A DNA stretch of 64,000 bases from Yanshouia hominis (GTDB lineage Bacteria; Bacillota; Clostridia; Oscillospirales; Ruminococcaceae): positions 98,788-162,787 of the forward strand of contig JACRTB010000007.1 in assembly GCA_014385025.1 (NCBI GenBank), written 5' to 3'. Of the stretch, positions 57,839-64,000 are shown piece by piece. Every line of letters begins with the position of its first letter. Position 1 is the first letter of the stretch. The notes under the pieces were generated by a model. That model was given only the letters and a program-made list of their open reading frames with translations. It was not told the DNA's origin and did no database searches. The translations under genes were made by a program, and so were the position numbers.

Positions 57839-58372
57839 ATGGCGGTAGAAAAGACCATTTCCCAGCGCCGGGTTTACGACGGCAGAATCCTCAATGTCCG
57901 GGTGGACGAGGCGGTTCTGCCCAACGGCAAAACCGTGACCCGCGAGGTGATCGAGCATCATGGCGCCTGCGGAATCGTGGCCTTCGACGAGGATGGCAAG
58001 CTTCTGATGGTGCGGCAGTACCGCTACCCCATGGCCTGCGAGCTGCTGGAGCTTCCCGCGGGGAAGATCGACCCCGGAGAGACGCCGGATGCGTGTGCCG
58101 CCCGTGAGCTGGAGGAGGAAACCGGATACCGCGCTTCGAAGCTTGAATTTCTCGGGGATATCTATCCCATCGCCGCCTACTGCTGCGAGGTGGTGCATCT
58201 TTATCTGGCAAAGGGCCTTACCCGGGGGGCGCAGCACCTCGACCCGGATGAATTCCTCGATGTGCTGCATGTCGATTTCGACGAGGCGCTCGGCCGGGTT
58301 CTCGCCGGGGAGCTGCCCGACTCCAAGACCCAGATCGGAATCATGAAGGCGGCGCTGCTGCGCCGGAAGTAA
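57839..58372 (+). CDS. ADP-ribose pyrophosphatase-type NUDIX hydrolase
   Basis: A 177-residue cytoplasmic NUDIX enzyme. The Nudix box is AGKIDPGETPDACAARELEEETGY (~77-100), complete (GX5EX7REUXEEXGU). The flanking VRQYRYPMACELLELPAG (~61-77) is the signature of the ADP-ribose pyrophosphatase (NudF) branch, which hydrolyses ADP-ribose to AMP and ribose-5-phosphate. AAGGAG precedes the ATG. The aldolase gene follows 72 bases later on the same strand. Confidence 0.93.
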   Translation: MAVEKTISQRRVYDGRILNVRVDEAVLPNGKTVTREVIEHHGACGIVAFDEDGKLLMVRQYRYPMACELLELPAGKIDPGETPDACAARELEEETGYRASKLEFLGDIYPIAAYCCEVVHLYLAKGLTRGAQHLDPDEFLDVLHVDFDEALGRVLAGELPDSKTQIGIMKAALLRRK

Positions 58373-58444
58373 CCCGATGGTTTGGGGATGGCCATGACGG
58401 CCAAAACCGATCGTATAGATAGTCAAGAAAAGGAGATGTTTCCA

Positions 58445-59380
58445 ATGGCACTGGTTACCACTAAGGAAATGTTCAAGAAGGCCTACGAGGGCGGATACGC
58501 CATCGGCGCTTTCAACGTCAACAACATGGAAATCGTTCAGGGGATCACCGAGGCCGCGCAGGAGCAGAAGGCCCCCGTCATCCTTCAGGTTTCGGCCGGC
58601 GCGCGCAAGTATGCCAAGCACAGCTATCTTGTTAAGCTCGTTGAGGCCGCCATCGAGGAAACCGGCGTCGATCTCGCGCTGCACCTTGATCATGGCGCGG
58701 ATTTTGAGATCTGCAAATCCTGCATCGACGGAGGATTCACTTCGGTGATGATCGACGGAAGCCACCACAGCTTCGAGGACAACATCGCCGTCACCCGCAG
58801 GGTGGTCGAATACGCCCACGAACGCGGCGTTGTCGTCGAGGCCGAGCTGGGCCGGCTCGCCGGAATTGAGGATGCGGTCAACGTTTCGGAGGCCGATTCC
58901 TCCTACACCGATCCGGCTCAGGTCGAGGAGTTTGTCACCCGCACCGGCGTCGATTCACTCGCCATTGCCATCGGCACCAGCCACGGCGCCTATAAGTTCA
59001 AGCCCGGCCAGAAGCCGCAGCTTCGCTTCGATATCCTCGAAGAGGTGGAACGCCGCCTGCCCGGCTTCCCGATCGTGCTGCATGGAGCCTCGTCGGTGAT
59101 GCAGGAATATGTGCAGATGGTCAATCAGTACGGCGGACAGATGCCCGGCGCCATCGGCATCCCCGAGGAGATGCTCCGCGAGGCGGCCAAAATGGCGGTC
59201 TGCAAGATCAACATCGACTCGGATATCCGTCTGGCGATGACGGCGGCGGTCCGCAGGCATCTGGTCGAGCATCCCGATCACTTCGACCCCAGACAGTACC
59301 TTGCCGATGCCCGCGACGTGGTCAAGGAGGTCGTTGCCCACAAGATGGTGCATGTCCTCGGCTGTGCGGGAAAGGCCTGA
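58445..59380 (+). CDS. fba: Class II fructose-1,6-bisphosphate aldolase
   Basis: Zn-dependent aldolase of glycolysis, 311 residues. The start MALVTTKEMFKKAYEGGYAIGAFNVNNMEI is typical. Catalytic Asp and the first Zn His are in ALHLDHGAD (~77-85), the second His in SVMIDGSHHSFEDN and GTSHGAYKFKPG (~180), and the third in IVLHGASSVMQEYV (~215); VCKINIDSDIRLAMT (~260) binds the substrate phosphate. AAAAGGAG precedes the ATG at 58445. An upstream in-frame ATG at 58382 is rejected. It is strongly translated-looking (preferred codons). Confidence 0.96.
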   Translation: MALVTTKEMFKKAYEGGYAIGAFNVNNMEIVQGITEAAQEQKAPVILQVSAGARKYAKHSYLVKLVEAAIEETGVDLALHLDHGADFEICKSCIDGGFTSVMIDGSHHSFEDNIAVTRRVVEYAHERGVVVEAELGRLAGIEDAVNVSEADSSYTDPAQVEEFVTRTGVDSLAIAIGTSHGAYKFKPGQKPQLRFDILEEVERRLPGFPIVLHGASSVMQEYVQMVNQYGGQMPGAIGIPEEMLREAAKMAVCKINIDSDIRLAMTAAVRRHLVEHPDHFDPRQYLADARDVVKEVVAHKMVHVLGCAGKA

Positions 59381-59390
59381 GCTCTTTTGA

Positions 59391-59427
59391 AAAAAGCGGT
59401 CCGTCCCAAAGGGACGGGCCGCTTTCT
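59391..59427 (+). terminator. Terminator of fba
   Basis: AAAGCGGTCCGTCCC, loop AAA, GGGACGGGCCGCTTT, then CTGCC. The stem is long and perfect except for one G-T pair. Confidence 0.8.
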
Positions 59428-59460
59428 GCCCTGCGGAGGTTTCACCGGCCACTATGAAGC

Positions 59461-59605
59461 GGTTCTGCTCCGGGTTTGCCTGGCCCTGGGGCTTCGGCGG
59501 TATGGCCGCCGCCATGGGACGGTTCTGCTCCGGGTTTGCCCGGCCCGGAGACTTCGGCGGTATGGCCGCCGTCTTGAGGCGGATCCGCGCGGGCGGGGTA
59601 CGCTG
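59461..59605. repeat. 60-bp tandem array beside the MATE gene 3' end
   Basis: GGTTCTGCTCCGGGTTTGCC starts at 59461 and again at 59521, with TTCGGCGGTATGGCCGCC in both units, exactly 60 bases apart. A third, weaker unit (GGATCCGCGCGGGCGGGG, 59581) leads into the last codons of the minus-strand MATE gene (stop at 59606-59608). Confidence 0.75.
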
Positions 59606-60955
59606 TCAGACGTTTTGGCCGTCCGGTTCGTACCGGCGTCGGGTCAGCAGATAGTAGGCGGCGATCATGGCCGCCGTTGTTCCCCAGGCAAGCGGGTAGC
59701 AGATGTAGATATTGAAAAGACTCGGACGCAGGCGCATGCTGACGGCCAGGAATACCTGCCGCAGTCCCACCATGCCGATCAGGGAGAGAAGCATCGGAAT
59801 GCGGGTATTGCCGTAGCCGCGCAGAACTCCGAGGTACACCTCTCGGATGGAGAGGAAAAAGTAGAGAGGAACGATGGTGCGCATCATTGCCACCCCGATC
59901 TCCACCACCTGCGGGTCGGAGTTGAAGAGGGATACACAGGGGACGGCGAACCGGTAGACGAGGAAGCCCAGCCCCCAGGTGACGCCCAGCCCGAGCAGCA
60001 GGCAGCTTTGGATGCCGCGGCGGGCCCGGGCGTGGTTTCCGGCACCGGTGTTTTGACTGACAAAGGTCGTGATGGTCAGGCCGAAGGATTTGCAGGGCAT
60101 TGAAACAAACTTGTCCAGCCTCTGCGCGACCCCGACCCCCGCCATGGCGGCGGGTCCGAAGCCGCCGATATACCGCCAGACAAAGAGGTTCGAGAAGGAG
60201 ATCAGAGCGCTTTGCAGGCCCGAGGGCATTCCGATGCCCGTCACGTCGGCAATGATGCCCCGGCGGCGGGCAAGCTCCCCGAAGGCAAGGCGGAAGCTCC
60301 GGTCGTACCGGAAAATGCGGCGGCAGACGAGCAGGACCGAGACACATTGAGAAATGACGGTGGCGATTCCTACCCCGGCCACTCCGAGCGGGAGGCGGAC
60401 AACAAACAACAGATCGAGGACGATGTTGATGCAGCAGGATACCAGAAGAATCAGGAAAGGATGGCGGGAGTCCCCGACCGCCCGCAGAATGCCCGCGCCG
60501 ATGTTGTAGATGACGGTGAACATCAATCCGGCGAGGTAGATTCTGAGATAGACGACCGCTTCGGCGTAAACCTCCGGCGGGGCCGCCGACAGACGGACGA
60601 GCTGCGGCGTCAGCAGAATGCCCAAAACCGACAGGCCCATCCCCAGCACAACCGAAAAGGTGAAGGAAACCCGAATCGAGGAGCTTAACTCTTCATGATT
60701 GCCCCCGCCGAACACGCGGGAAACGACGACCGACGCGCCGATGGACATTCCGGTGAAGAAGCCGATCAGCAGATTCGACAGGGTCGAGCATACGCTGACG
60801 GCGGCAAGGGCGTGACTGCCCACAAAATTCCCCACGACCAGAGAATCGACGCTGTTGTAAAGGTTCTGGAAGAGCTCACCCAGAATAATCGGAATGGAAA
60901 AAAGAATCAGTTGACCTGTGATGCCGCCCCGTGTAAAATCGATGTTTCCGCGCAA
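59606..60955 (-). CDS. MATE family multidrug efflux transporter
   Basis: A 449-residue exporter with twelve hydrophobic helices in two halves. Family features: GQLILFSIPIILGELFQNLYN at the start, VDSLVVGNFVGSHALAAVSV (~30), GMSIGASVVVSRVFG (~66) and, in the second half, FGLTITTFVSQNTGAGNHARARRG (~310). The likely start is TTG at 60955, with GAGGGAGG 8 bases before it. The open frame extends further to 61189, but a TATACT -10 at 61006-61011 lies inside that extension. Substrate (drugs or metabolites) unknown. Confidence 0.88.
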   Translation of the reverse strand: MRGNIDFTRGGITGQLILFSIPIILGELFQNLYNSVDSLVVGNFVGSHALAAVSVCSTLSNLLIGFFTGMSIGASVVVSRVFGGGNHEELSSSIRVSFTFSVVLGMGLSVLGILLTPQLVRLSAAPPEVYAEAVVYLRIYLAGLMFTVIYNIGAGILRAVGDSRHPFLILLVSCCINIVLDLLFVVRLPLGVAGVGIATVISQCVSVLLVCRRIFRYDRSFRLAFGELARRRGIIADVTGIGMPSGLQSALISFSNLFVWRYIGGFGPAAMAGVGVAQRLDKFVSMPCKSFGLTITTFVSQNTGAGNHARARRGIQSCLLLGLGVTWGLGFLVYRFAVPCVSLFNSDPQVVEIGVAMMRTIVPLYFFLSIREVYLGVLRGYGNTRIPMLLSLIGMVGLRQVFLAVSMRLRPSLFNIYICYPLAWGTTAAMIAAYYLLTRRRYEPDGQNV

Positions 60956-61005
60956 GGCCGCTTCCTCCCTCTTTTCATGGTTCGACAGCCGGATGCTTTT
61001 TGTAA

Positions 61006-61011
61006 AGTATA
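61006..61011 (-). promoter_or_regulatory. -10 element of the MATE gene
   Basis: On the minus strand TATACT in an AT-rich run, 50 bases before the inferred TTG start. The -35 is weak (GTCAAA at 17 bases). Confidence 0.5.
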
Positions 61012-61111
61012 CCATATTTTCCATCATTTTTGACCCCCGCGGTGCAAAACGCCGCCGCGGTGGGATTGCATGGAATTTCATAGTTTTCCTGTGATATTCT
61101 GTATTTGTCAA

Positions 61112-61154
61112 AAAGGGAACGGGATCTCCAGACGGGGAGCTCGTTCCCCTTTGT
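61112..61154. terminator. Hairpin in the leader region of the GH25 gene
   Basis: AAAGGGAACG pairs with CGTTCCCCTTT, with an inner stem GATCTCC / GGGAGCT-like. On the + strand it ends in TTTGTG, 84 bases before the GH25 start, so it may be a terminator or an attenuator. Confidence 0.4.
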
Positions 61155-61237
61155 GTACGGAGACTTTGACGCGGCGGCGGACATAACATGGAGCGGGGCC
61201 CGAATTTGGATCGGACCCCGCCAAAAGGAGGGATATC

Positions 61238-62014
61238 ATGAAAAAAGGAATCGACGTGTCACACTATCAGGGTCAGATTGACTGGCCCGCCGTCAAGGCG
61301 GGCGGGATTGGGTTTGCCATGATCCGCGTCGGCTGGACCCATTACGAAGGTGGCCTGACGCTGGATGAACGGTTTGTCCAAAACATTGAGGGGGCGAACG
61401 CGGCCGGTATTCCGGCGGGGGTCTATGCTTACGGCTACGATCTTTCTCCCGGCGCGGCCCGGATCAGCGCCGCAAGGGTGATTGAGGCGGTCAAGCCTTA
61501 CCGGCTTGAATATCCGGTTTGCTACGATCAGGAATATGAGGAGGTGCTGATGGCGCTTTCCCGCACGCAGCGCACCGAAATTTGCGCCGCGTTTCTTGAG
61601 ACGGTGCAAAAATCGCGCTACTACGCCATGCTCTATGCGAGTAAGGACTGGCTGGAGCACTGGGTGTTCGACGAACAGCTTACTGATTATGACAAATGGG
61701 TGGCCCAGTACGCCGACGCCTGCACCTATCAGGGGGAATTCGGCATCTGGCAGTACGGCGTGATGGGGGAGGAGGGGATCAGGGGGCAGGATTACACCGT
61801 CGCCGGACGGGTGAAGGGGGTCGCGGCCAACTGCGATGTGGATTTTTCCTATCGGGATTACCCCGGAATTATCCGCGAAGCCGGACTGAACCGGCTCGAA
61901 AGCGCGCCGGAAACAAATTATGAAATGCTTTATGAAGAGGCGGTGCGGGAGATTGGTCTGCTGCGCCCGAAGGCGGAAAAGTACGATCAGATTCGAATCA
62001 TCGTAAACAACTGA
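61238..62014 (+). CDS. Glycoside hydrolase family 25 (lysozyme-like muramidase)
   Basis: A 258-residue protein of the GH25 TIM-barrel family: GIDVSHYQGQIDWPAVKAGG at the start (first catalytic Asp), FAMIRVGWTHYEGG, AGVYAYGYDLSP, and the catalytic acidic pair in YPVCYDQEYEEV (~89-99), with the usual WVAQYAD near 160 and IWQYG (~176). There is no signal peptide, so it is either released by lysis, as phage endolysins are, or exported by other means. AAAAGGAGG precedes the ATG. The C-terminal ~45 residues match no cell-wall-binding domain I know. Possibly prophage-derived. Confidence 0.9.
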   Translation: MKKGIDVSHYQGQIDWPAVKAGGIGFAMIRVGWTHYEGGLTLDERFVQNIEGANAAGIPAGVYAYGYDLSPGAARISAARVIEAVKPYRLEYPVCYDQEYEEVLMALSRTQRTEICAAFLETVQKSRYYAMLYASKDWLEHWVFDEQLTDYDKWVAQYADACTYQGEFGIWQYGVMGEEGIRGQDYTVAGRVKGVAANCDVDFSYRDYPGIIREAGLNRLESAPETNYEMLYEEAVREIGLLRPKAEKYDQIRIIVNN

Positions 62015-62156
62015 CAGCGTTCGACAGACTTTTCAAAATTGGGGAAAGAGCGCCAAAGGCAGCGGTCTGTTTTTGTGGAATCCAATAATTTACAATTATA
62101 TGAAAATATGTAAAAATATATACAAAAAGTAAAAAACAGATAGGAGTTGTTTACGC
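62015..62156. other. AT-rich intergenic region
   Basis: 142 bases with strongly raised A+T (AATTATATGAAAATATG, AAAAATATATAC), which contains the likely promoter of the following small gene. No single -35/-10 pair stands out. Confidence 0.4.
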
Positions 62157-62354
62157 TTGTATCAGGTCGTTGAAAGTACGGCGGAGGGCAAAAACGTCTA
62201 TGGCATCGAGGGCTGCGGAGTTTTGGTGGAAGATCTTTCGGCCGACCGCAAAGCGGTTGAGGCACTGGCCGCCCGATGCAATCGCGGTGGTTTGGATCCC
62301 TGTCAGCTTTGGGAGGTGGCGGCGGATTTCGTCCAGCAGCAGGCGATGGAATAG
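62157..62354 (+). CDS. DUF6514-like small protein
   Basis: A 65-residue protein resembling short clostridial proteins annotated as DUF6514 (NVYGIEGCG, VEDLSADRKAVEALAARCNRGGLDPCQLWEVAADFVQQ), where the pattern YGI...DLS.D...V..L...CN...L.P..L..V..DF is conserved. The start is TTG at 62157, with AGGAG 10 bases upstream. Its composition and the AT-rich upstream region argue that it is real. The function of the family is unknown. Confidence 0.65.
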   Translation: MYQVVESTAEGKNVYGIEGCGVLVEDLSADRKAVEALAARCNRGGLDPCQLWEVAADFVQQQAME

Positions 62355-62419
62355 AAGTGCTTTCGGATGGATTCCGGCCGCGAAAGAGGGGATGAGCCCA
62401 ACGGCGCATCCCCTCTCGG

Positions 62420-62755
62420 CTTGCAGCTTTGGTGGCAGCAGTCACCAGCTATGCCGGCGGGCAGAAAAAAGCTTTAGCTTATCGCATTGAGCGCGGTGAA
62501 ATGACAAATATTCAGAAGCAAAGAAGGTTAATCAAAGGAGAAAATCATTGCTTTGGCAGCTGCCGCGTGTGTAAGGCGGTGCCGCCCTCCGCTCGGGCGG
62601 GCTGGGCACCGGACAGGCGGCGCGGGCGAGCCGGGAGAGGGGCACGGGCGGCCTGCGGCCTGCCCGCGCCGGTTTGATGCCTCTTAAGAGGCGGGCCGGA
62701 ATCATGCCCTTTCAGCGCTGGGCATGCCACGCGTTTAACGCGTGGTTTTGATTCT
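62420..62755. mobile_element. Degenerate non-autonomous IS200/IS605-like element (second copy)
   Basis: Left end: GCTTGCAGCTTTGGTGG and then the hairpin CACCAGCTATGCCGGCGG, followed by CAGAAAAAAGCTTTAGC. Right end: AATCATGCCCTTTCAGCGCT, then the perfect palindrome CCACGCGTTTAACGCGTGG (62727-62745) and TTTTGATT. The ends match those at 21690-21925 and, on the left, at 63885. The ~335 bases between contain no transposase, only GC-rich sequence with short hairpins, so it would need help in trans. Confidence 0.55.
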
Positions 62756-62897
62756 CCGGCGGGATTTTTGCAGGAAGGGGTAGCGCCGCGGCGGAATTGC
62801 GTGCTATACTAATCCTGAGGTTCGGGCGGAAAGCCGCGAGGGCGCCCGCCGCATAAAAATCCGCGGCCAGCGGGAATGATAAACGGGAGTGAAAAAC

Positions 62898-63323
62898 ATG
62901 GCAGGATCAGGAAAGGGATTTTTGGCTGAATTCAAGGAGTTTATTTCGCGCGGAAATGTCGTCGATATGGCGGTTGGCGTTGTCGTGGGCAGCGCGTTTA
63001 CCGGAATTGTCAATTCGCTTGTCAAAGACGTCATGATGCCGGCGATCGGGTTTTTGATCGGCGGGATTGATTTTGCCGATCTCAAGATAGTCCTTGCCCC
63101 TGCGGTGGGGGAGACGCCGGAGGTGGCGGTTCTCTATGGGACCTTCCTTAACCAGATCGTGAACTTTTTGATTCTGGCTTTCGTCGTGTTTGTGATGGTC
63201 CGGATGCTCAACCGGTTCCATCGAAAGAAGGAGGAGGCGCCTGCGGCTCCCGCGGCTCCGCCGGCCGACATTGTGCTGCTGACCGAGATCCGCGACCTTC
63301 TGAAAGAAAAGGAAAAAAAATAA
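62898..63323 (+). CDS. mscL: Large-conductance mechanosensitive channel MscL
   Basis: An osmotic-shock release channel of 141 residues. TM1 is at ~18-45 (VVDMAVGVVVGSAFTGIVNSLVKDVMMPAIG), a short extracellular loop follows, TM2 is at ~78-100 (FLNQIVNFLILAFVVFVMVR), and a charged C-terminal helix (IVLLTEIRDLLKEKEKK) ends it. The N-terminal FLAEFKEFISRGNVVDMA is diagnostic. A GTG at 62889 is possible, but GGGAG lies 8 bases before the ATG at 62898. A terminator follows. Confidence 0.96.
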   Translation: MAGSGKGFLAEFKEFISRGNVVDMAVGVVVGSAFTGIVNSLVKDVMMPAIGFLIGGIDFADLKIVLAPAVGETPEVAVLYGTFLNQIVNFLILAFVVFVMVRMLNRFHRKKEEAPAAPAAPPADIVLLTEIRDLLKEKEKK

Positions 63324-63332
63324 TCAAAGACG

Positions 63333-63383
63333 AGGGGAAAACCCCGCGCGGCGCGCCTGACGCCGGACGCGGGGTTTTCCCTT
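63333..63383 (+). terminator. Terminator of mscL
   Basis: GGGGAAAACCCCGCG pairs with CGCGGGGTTTTCCC, followed by TTTC. It starts about 10 bases after the stop. Confidence 0.75.
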
Positions 63384-63393
63384 TCTTCATAAA

Positions 63394-63430
63394 GTTGCTT
63401 AATAAGAGAAATGATATCTTAATAAGCAAC
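63394..63430. promoter_or_regulatory. Operator-like 13-bp inverted repeat upstream of the terminase-like gene
   Basis: GTTGCTTAATAAG (63394-63406) and its exact complement CTTAATAAGCAAC (63418-63430) are separated by 11 AT-rich bases. TTGCTT inside the left arm could serve as a -35. It is placed where a repressor would control the following gene. Confidence 0.55.
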
Positions 63431-63454
63431 TAAAGAGAAAGGAGAGAAAAGGCC

Positions 63455-63844
63455 ATCGGAACAAAAAAGGAACTGACTGCGGAGCAGGTGCTTGACGAGC
63501 TTTCATCCGTGGCGTTTGCCAACGCCGCCGACTTTGTGGAAATCACCGGAGAAGGGAGGGTGCGGGTCAAGCCGACGGCGCGGATTCCGAAAAGAAAACG
63601 CGCGGCGATGATCGGAATTCGGGCGGCCTCGGGCGGGGTGGAAATCAAGCTGGCCAACAAGATGCAGGCCTTGCAGATGCTTGGACGGTATCTCGGCGCA
63701 TTTGCGTGCAGGCTGGTGGACGGGAGGACCGCTTCGTTTGACCTGATTCCGGCAAAACTCAAGGCACAGGTGGCAGAGATTGTAATCGGGGATTTCGGTC
63801 TGCCCGAGCTGGTGCCGGCCGAATTCGGCGGGACGATGGAATAA
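63455..63844 (+). CDS. Orphan terminase-small-subunit-like protein
   Basis: About 129 residues. The sequence DELSSVAFANAADFVEITGEGRVRVKPTARIPKRKRAAMIGIRAASGGVEIKLANKMQALQMLGRYLGAF follows the C-terminal pattern of phage terminase small subunits (a substrate-binding beta part, then the KxxAxxMLGRYLG helix), while the N-terminal DNA-binding HTH is missing. The start is uncertain: AAAGGAG lies 10 bases before ATC at 63455, and the first usual start codon is GTG at 63488 with a poor ribosome site. No other phage genes are present, so it is a lone remnant or an exapted gene. Confidence 0.6.
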   Translation: MGTKKELTAEQVLDELSSVAFANAADFVEITGEGRVRVKPTARIPKRKRAAMIGIRAASGGVEIKLANKMQALQMLGRYLGAFACRLVDGRTASFDLIPAKLKAQVAEIVIGDFGLPELVPAEFGGTME

Positions 63845-63855
63845 AATTGGTGAAG

Positions 63856-63879
63856 GCGGGCCCGAAAGGGCCCGCTTTT
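63856..63879 (+). terminator. Terminator of the terminase-like gene
   Basis: GCGGGCCC, loop GAAA, GGGCCCGC, then TTTT, 11 bases after the stop. Confidence 0.85.
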
Positions 63880-63884
63880 GCTTG

Positions 63885-64000
63885 TAGCTTCAGCGAAAAT
63901 AAACCACCAGCTATGCTGGTGGAATAAAAAATCTTTAGATACAAGAAAACCTCCTTTTGCTAAACTAAGCGCAGGTTTGCCAACCGCATTCAGAGCAAAA
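63885..64000. mobile_element. Left end of an IS200/IS605-like element, running out of the window
   Basis: TGTAGCTTCAGCG precedes the perfect hairpin CCACCAGC TAT GCTGGTGG (63904-63922), followed by AATAAAAAATCTTTAGATAC. These words match the left ends at 62430 and 21700. The window ends 80 bases later, so a full element with a transposase may lie beyond it. Confidence 0.55.

Noticed and set aside
1..64000. tRNA, rRNA or tmRNA genes
   Set aside because: No cloverleaf-type sequence or rRNA-like stretch was seen on either strand; a covariance-model scan would be needed to be sure.

Overview
This window looks like chromosomal DNA of a high-GC, spore-forming clostridium, most likely from the Oscillospirales (Ruminococcaceae/Oscillospiraceae). 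The reasons are the rpsT / gpr / spoIIP sporulation block, Firmicutes-type ribosome binding sites (AAGGAGG), a T-box leader on serS, a CsoR-controlled copper pump, an archaeal-type phosphoglycerate mutase, and a GC-rich genome with AT-rich promoters. No tRNA, rRNA, CRISPR array or complete prophage was seen. Assignment below family level is inference.

Layout. 1-9.4 kb: 3' end of aspS, an AbrB-like regulator with a zinc-ribbon tail, an AT-richer XRE regulator, cca with a GNAT acetyltransferase, an Mrp-type ATPase, a TauE/SafE exporter, then hypothetical protein-spoIIP-gpr facing rpsT, and a methyltransferase. 9.7-19.3 kb, mostly minus strand: der, rpmF-yceD, a PH-like membrane protein, a sensor kinase/response regulator pair, and ddl-DUF1934-argS. 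19.4-24.4 kb: a ComM/YifB ATPase, a YcxB-like membrane protein, a degenerate IS200/IS605-like element, a GIY-YIG-like protein, a Noc/ParB-like protein and an unknown protein. 24.4-29.5 kb: copA (with a fused CopZ domain) and csoR under a visible promoter/operator, an MBL hydrolase, and a DUF4430 / ECF S-component pair. 30-40.7 kb: YgiQ radical SAM protein, apgM, a C45-type hydrolase, T-box-serS, serC, an M20 dipeptidase and ridA. 40.7-50.9 kb: a MoxR-DUF58-transglutaminase-like operon next to two paralogous membrane-anchored surface proteins and a lipoprotein. 51.3-64 kb: lipoprotein-M20D-UPF0340 operon, a DUF362 ferredoxin, SDR, TrxB-like, NUDIX, fructose-bisphosphate aldolase, MATE, GH25, DUF6514 and mscL genes, an orphan terminase-small-subunit-like gene, and IS200-like ends.

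How the genes work together. Serine metabolism is represented by serC and the T-box-controlled serS. Copper homeostasis is a self-contained circuit: CsoR is encoded in the operon whose promoter it probably represses. The 40.7-50.9 kb block looks like an envelope module: a MoxR chaperone, a DUF58 protein and a transglutaminase-fold membrane protein that has lost its catalytic Cys and His, beside two surface proteins that share an ectodomain and differ by a ~300-residue helical insertion.

The most unusual feature of the window is a recurrent pattern of short tandem arrays in non-coding DNA. At least ten arrays have different sequences, most with units of 51-64 bp (others 74, 174, 193 and 242 bp). 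Several contain, or continue into, the 3' end of the adjacent gene, including its stop codon. The clearest is argS, whose last ~31 codons and terminator are repeated downstream with a 193-bp period. I know of no named element of this kind. It may be a mutational signature of this lineage or a family of 3'-UTR structures.
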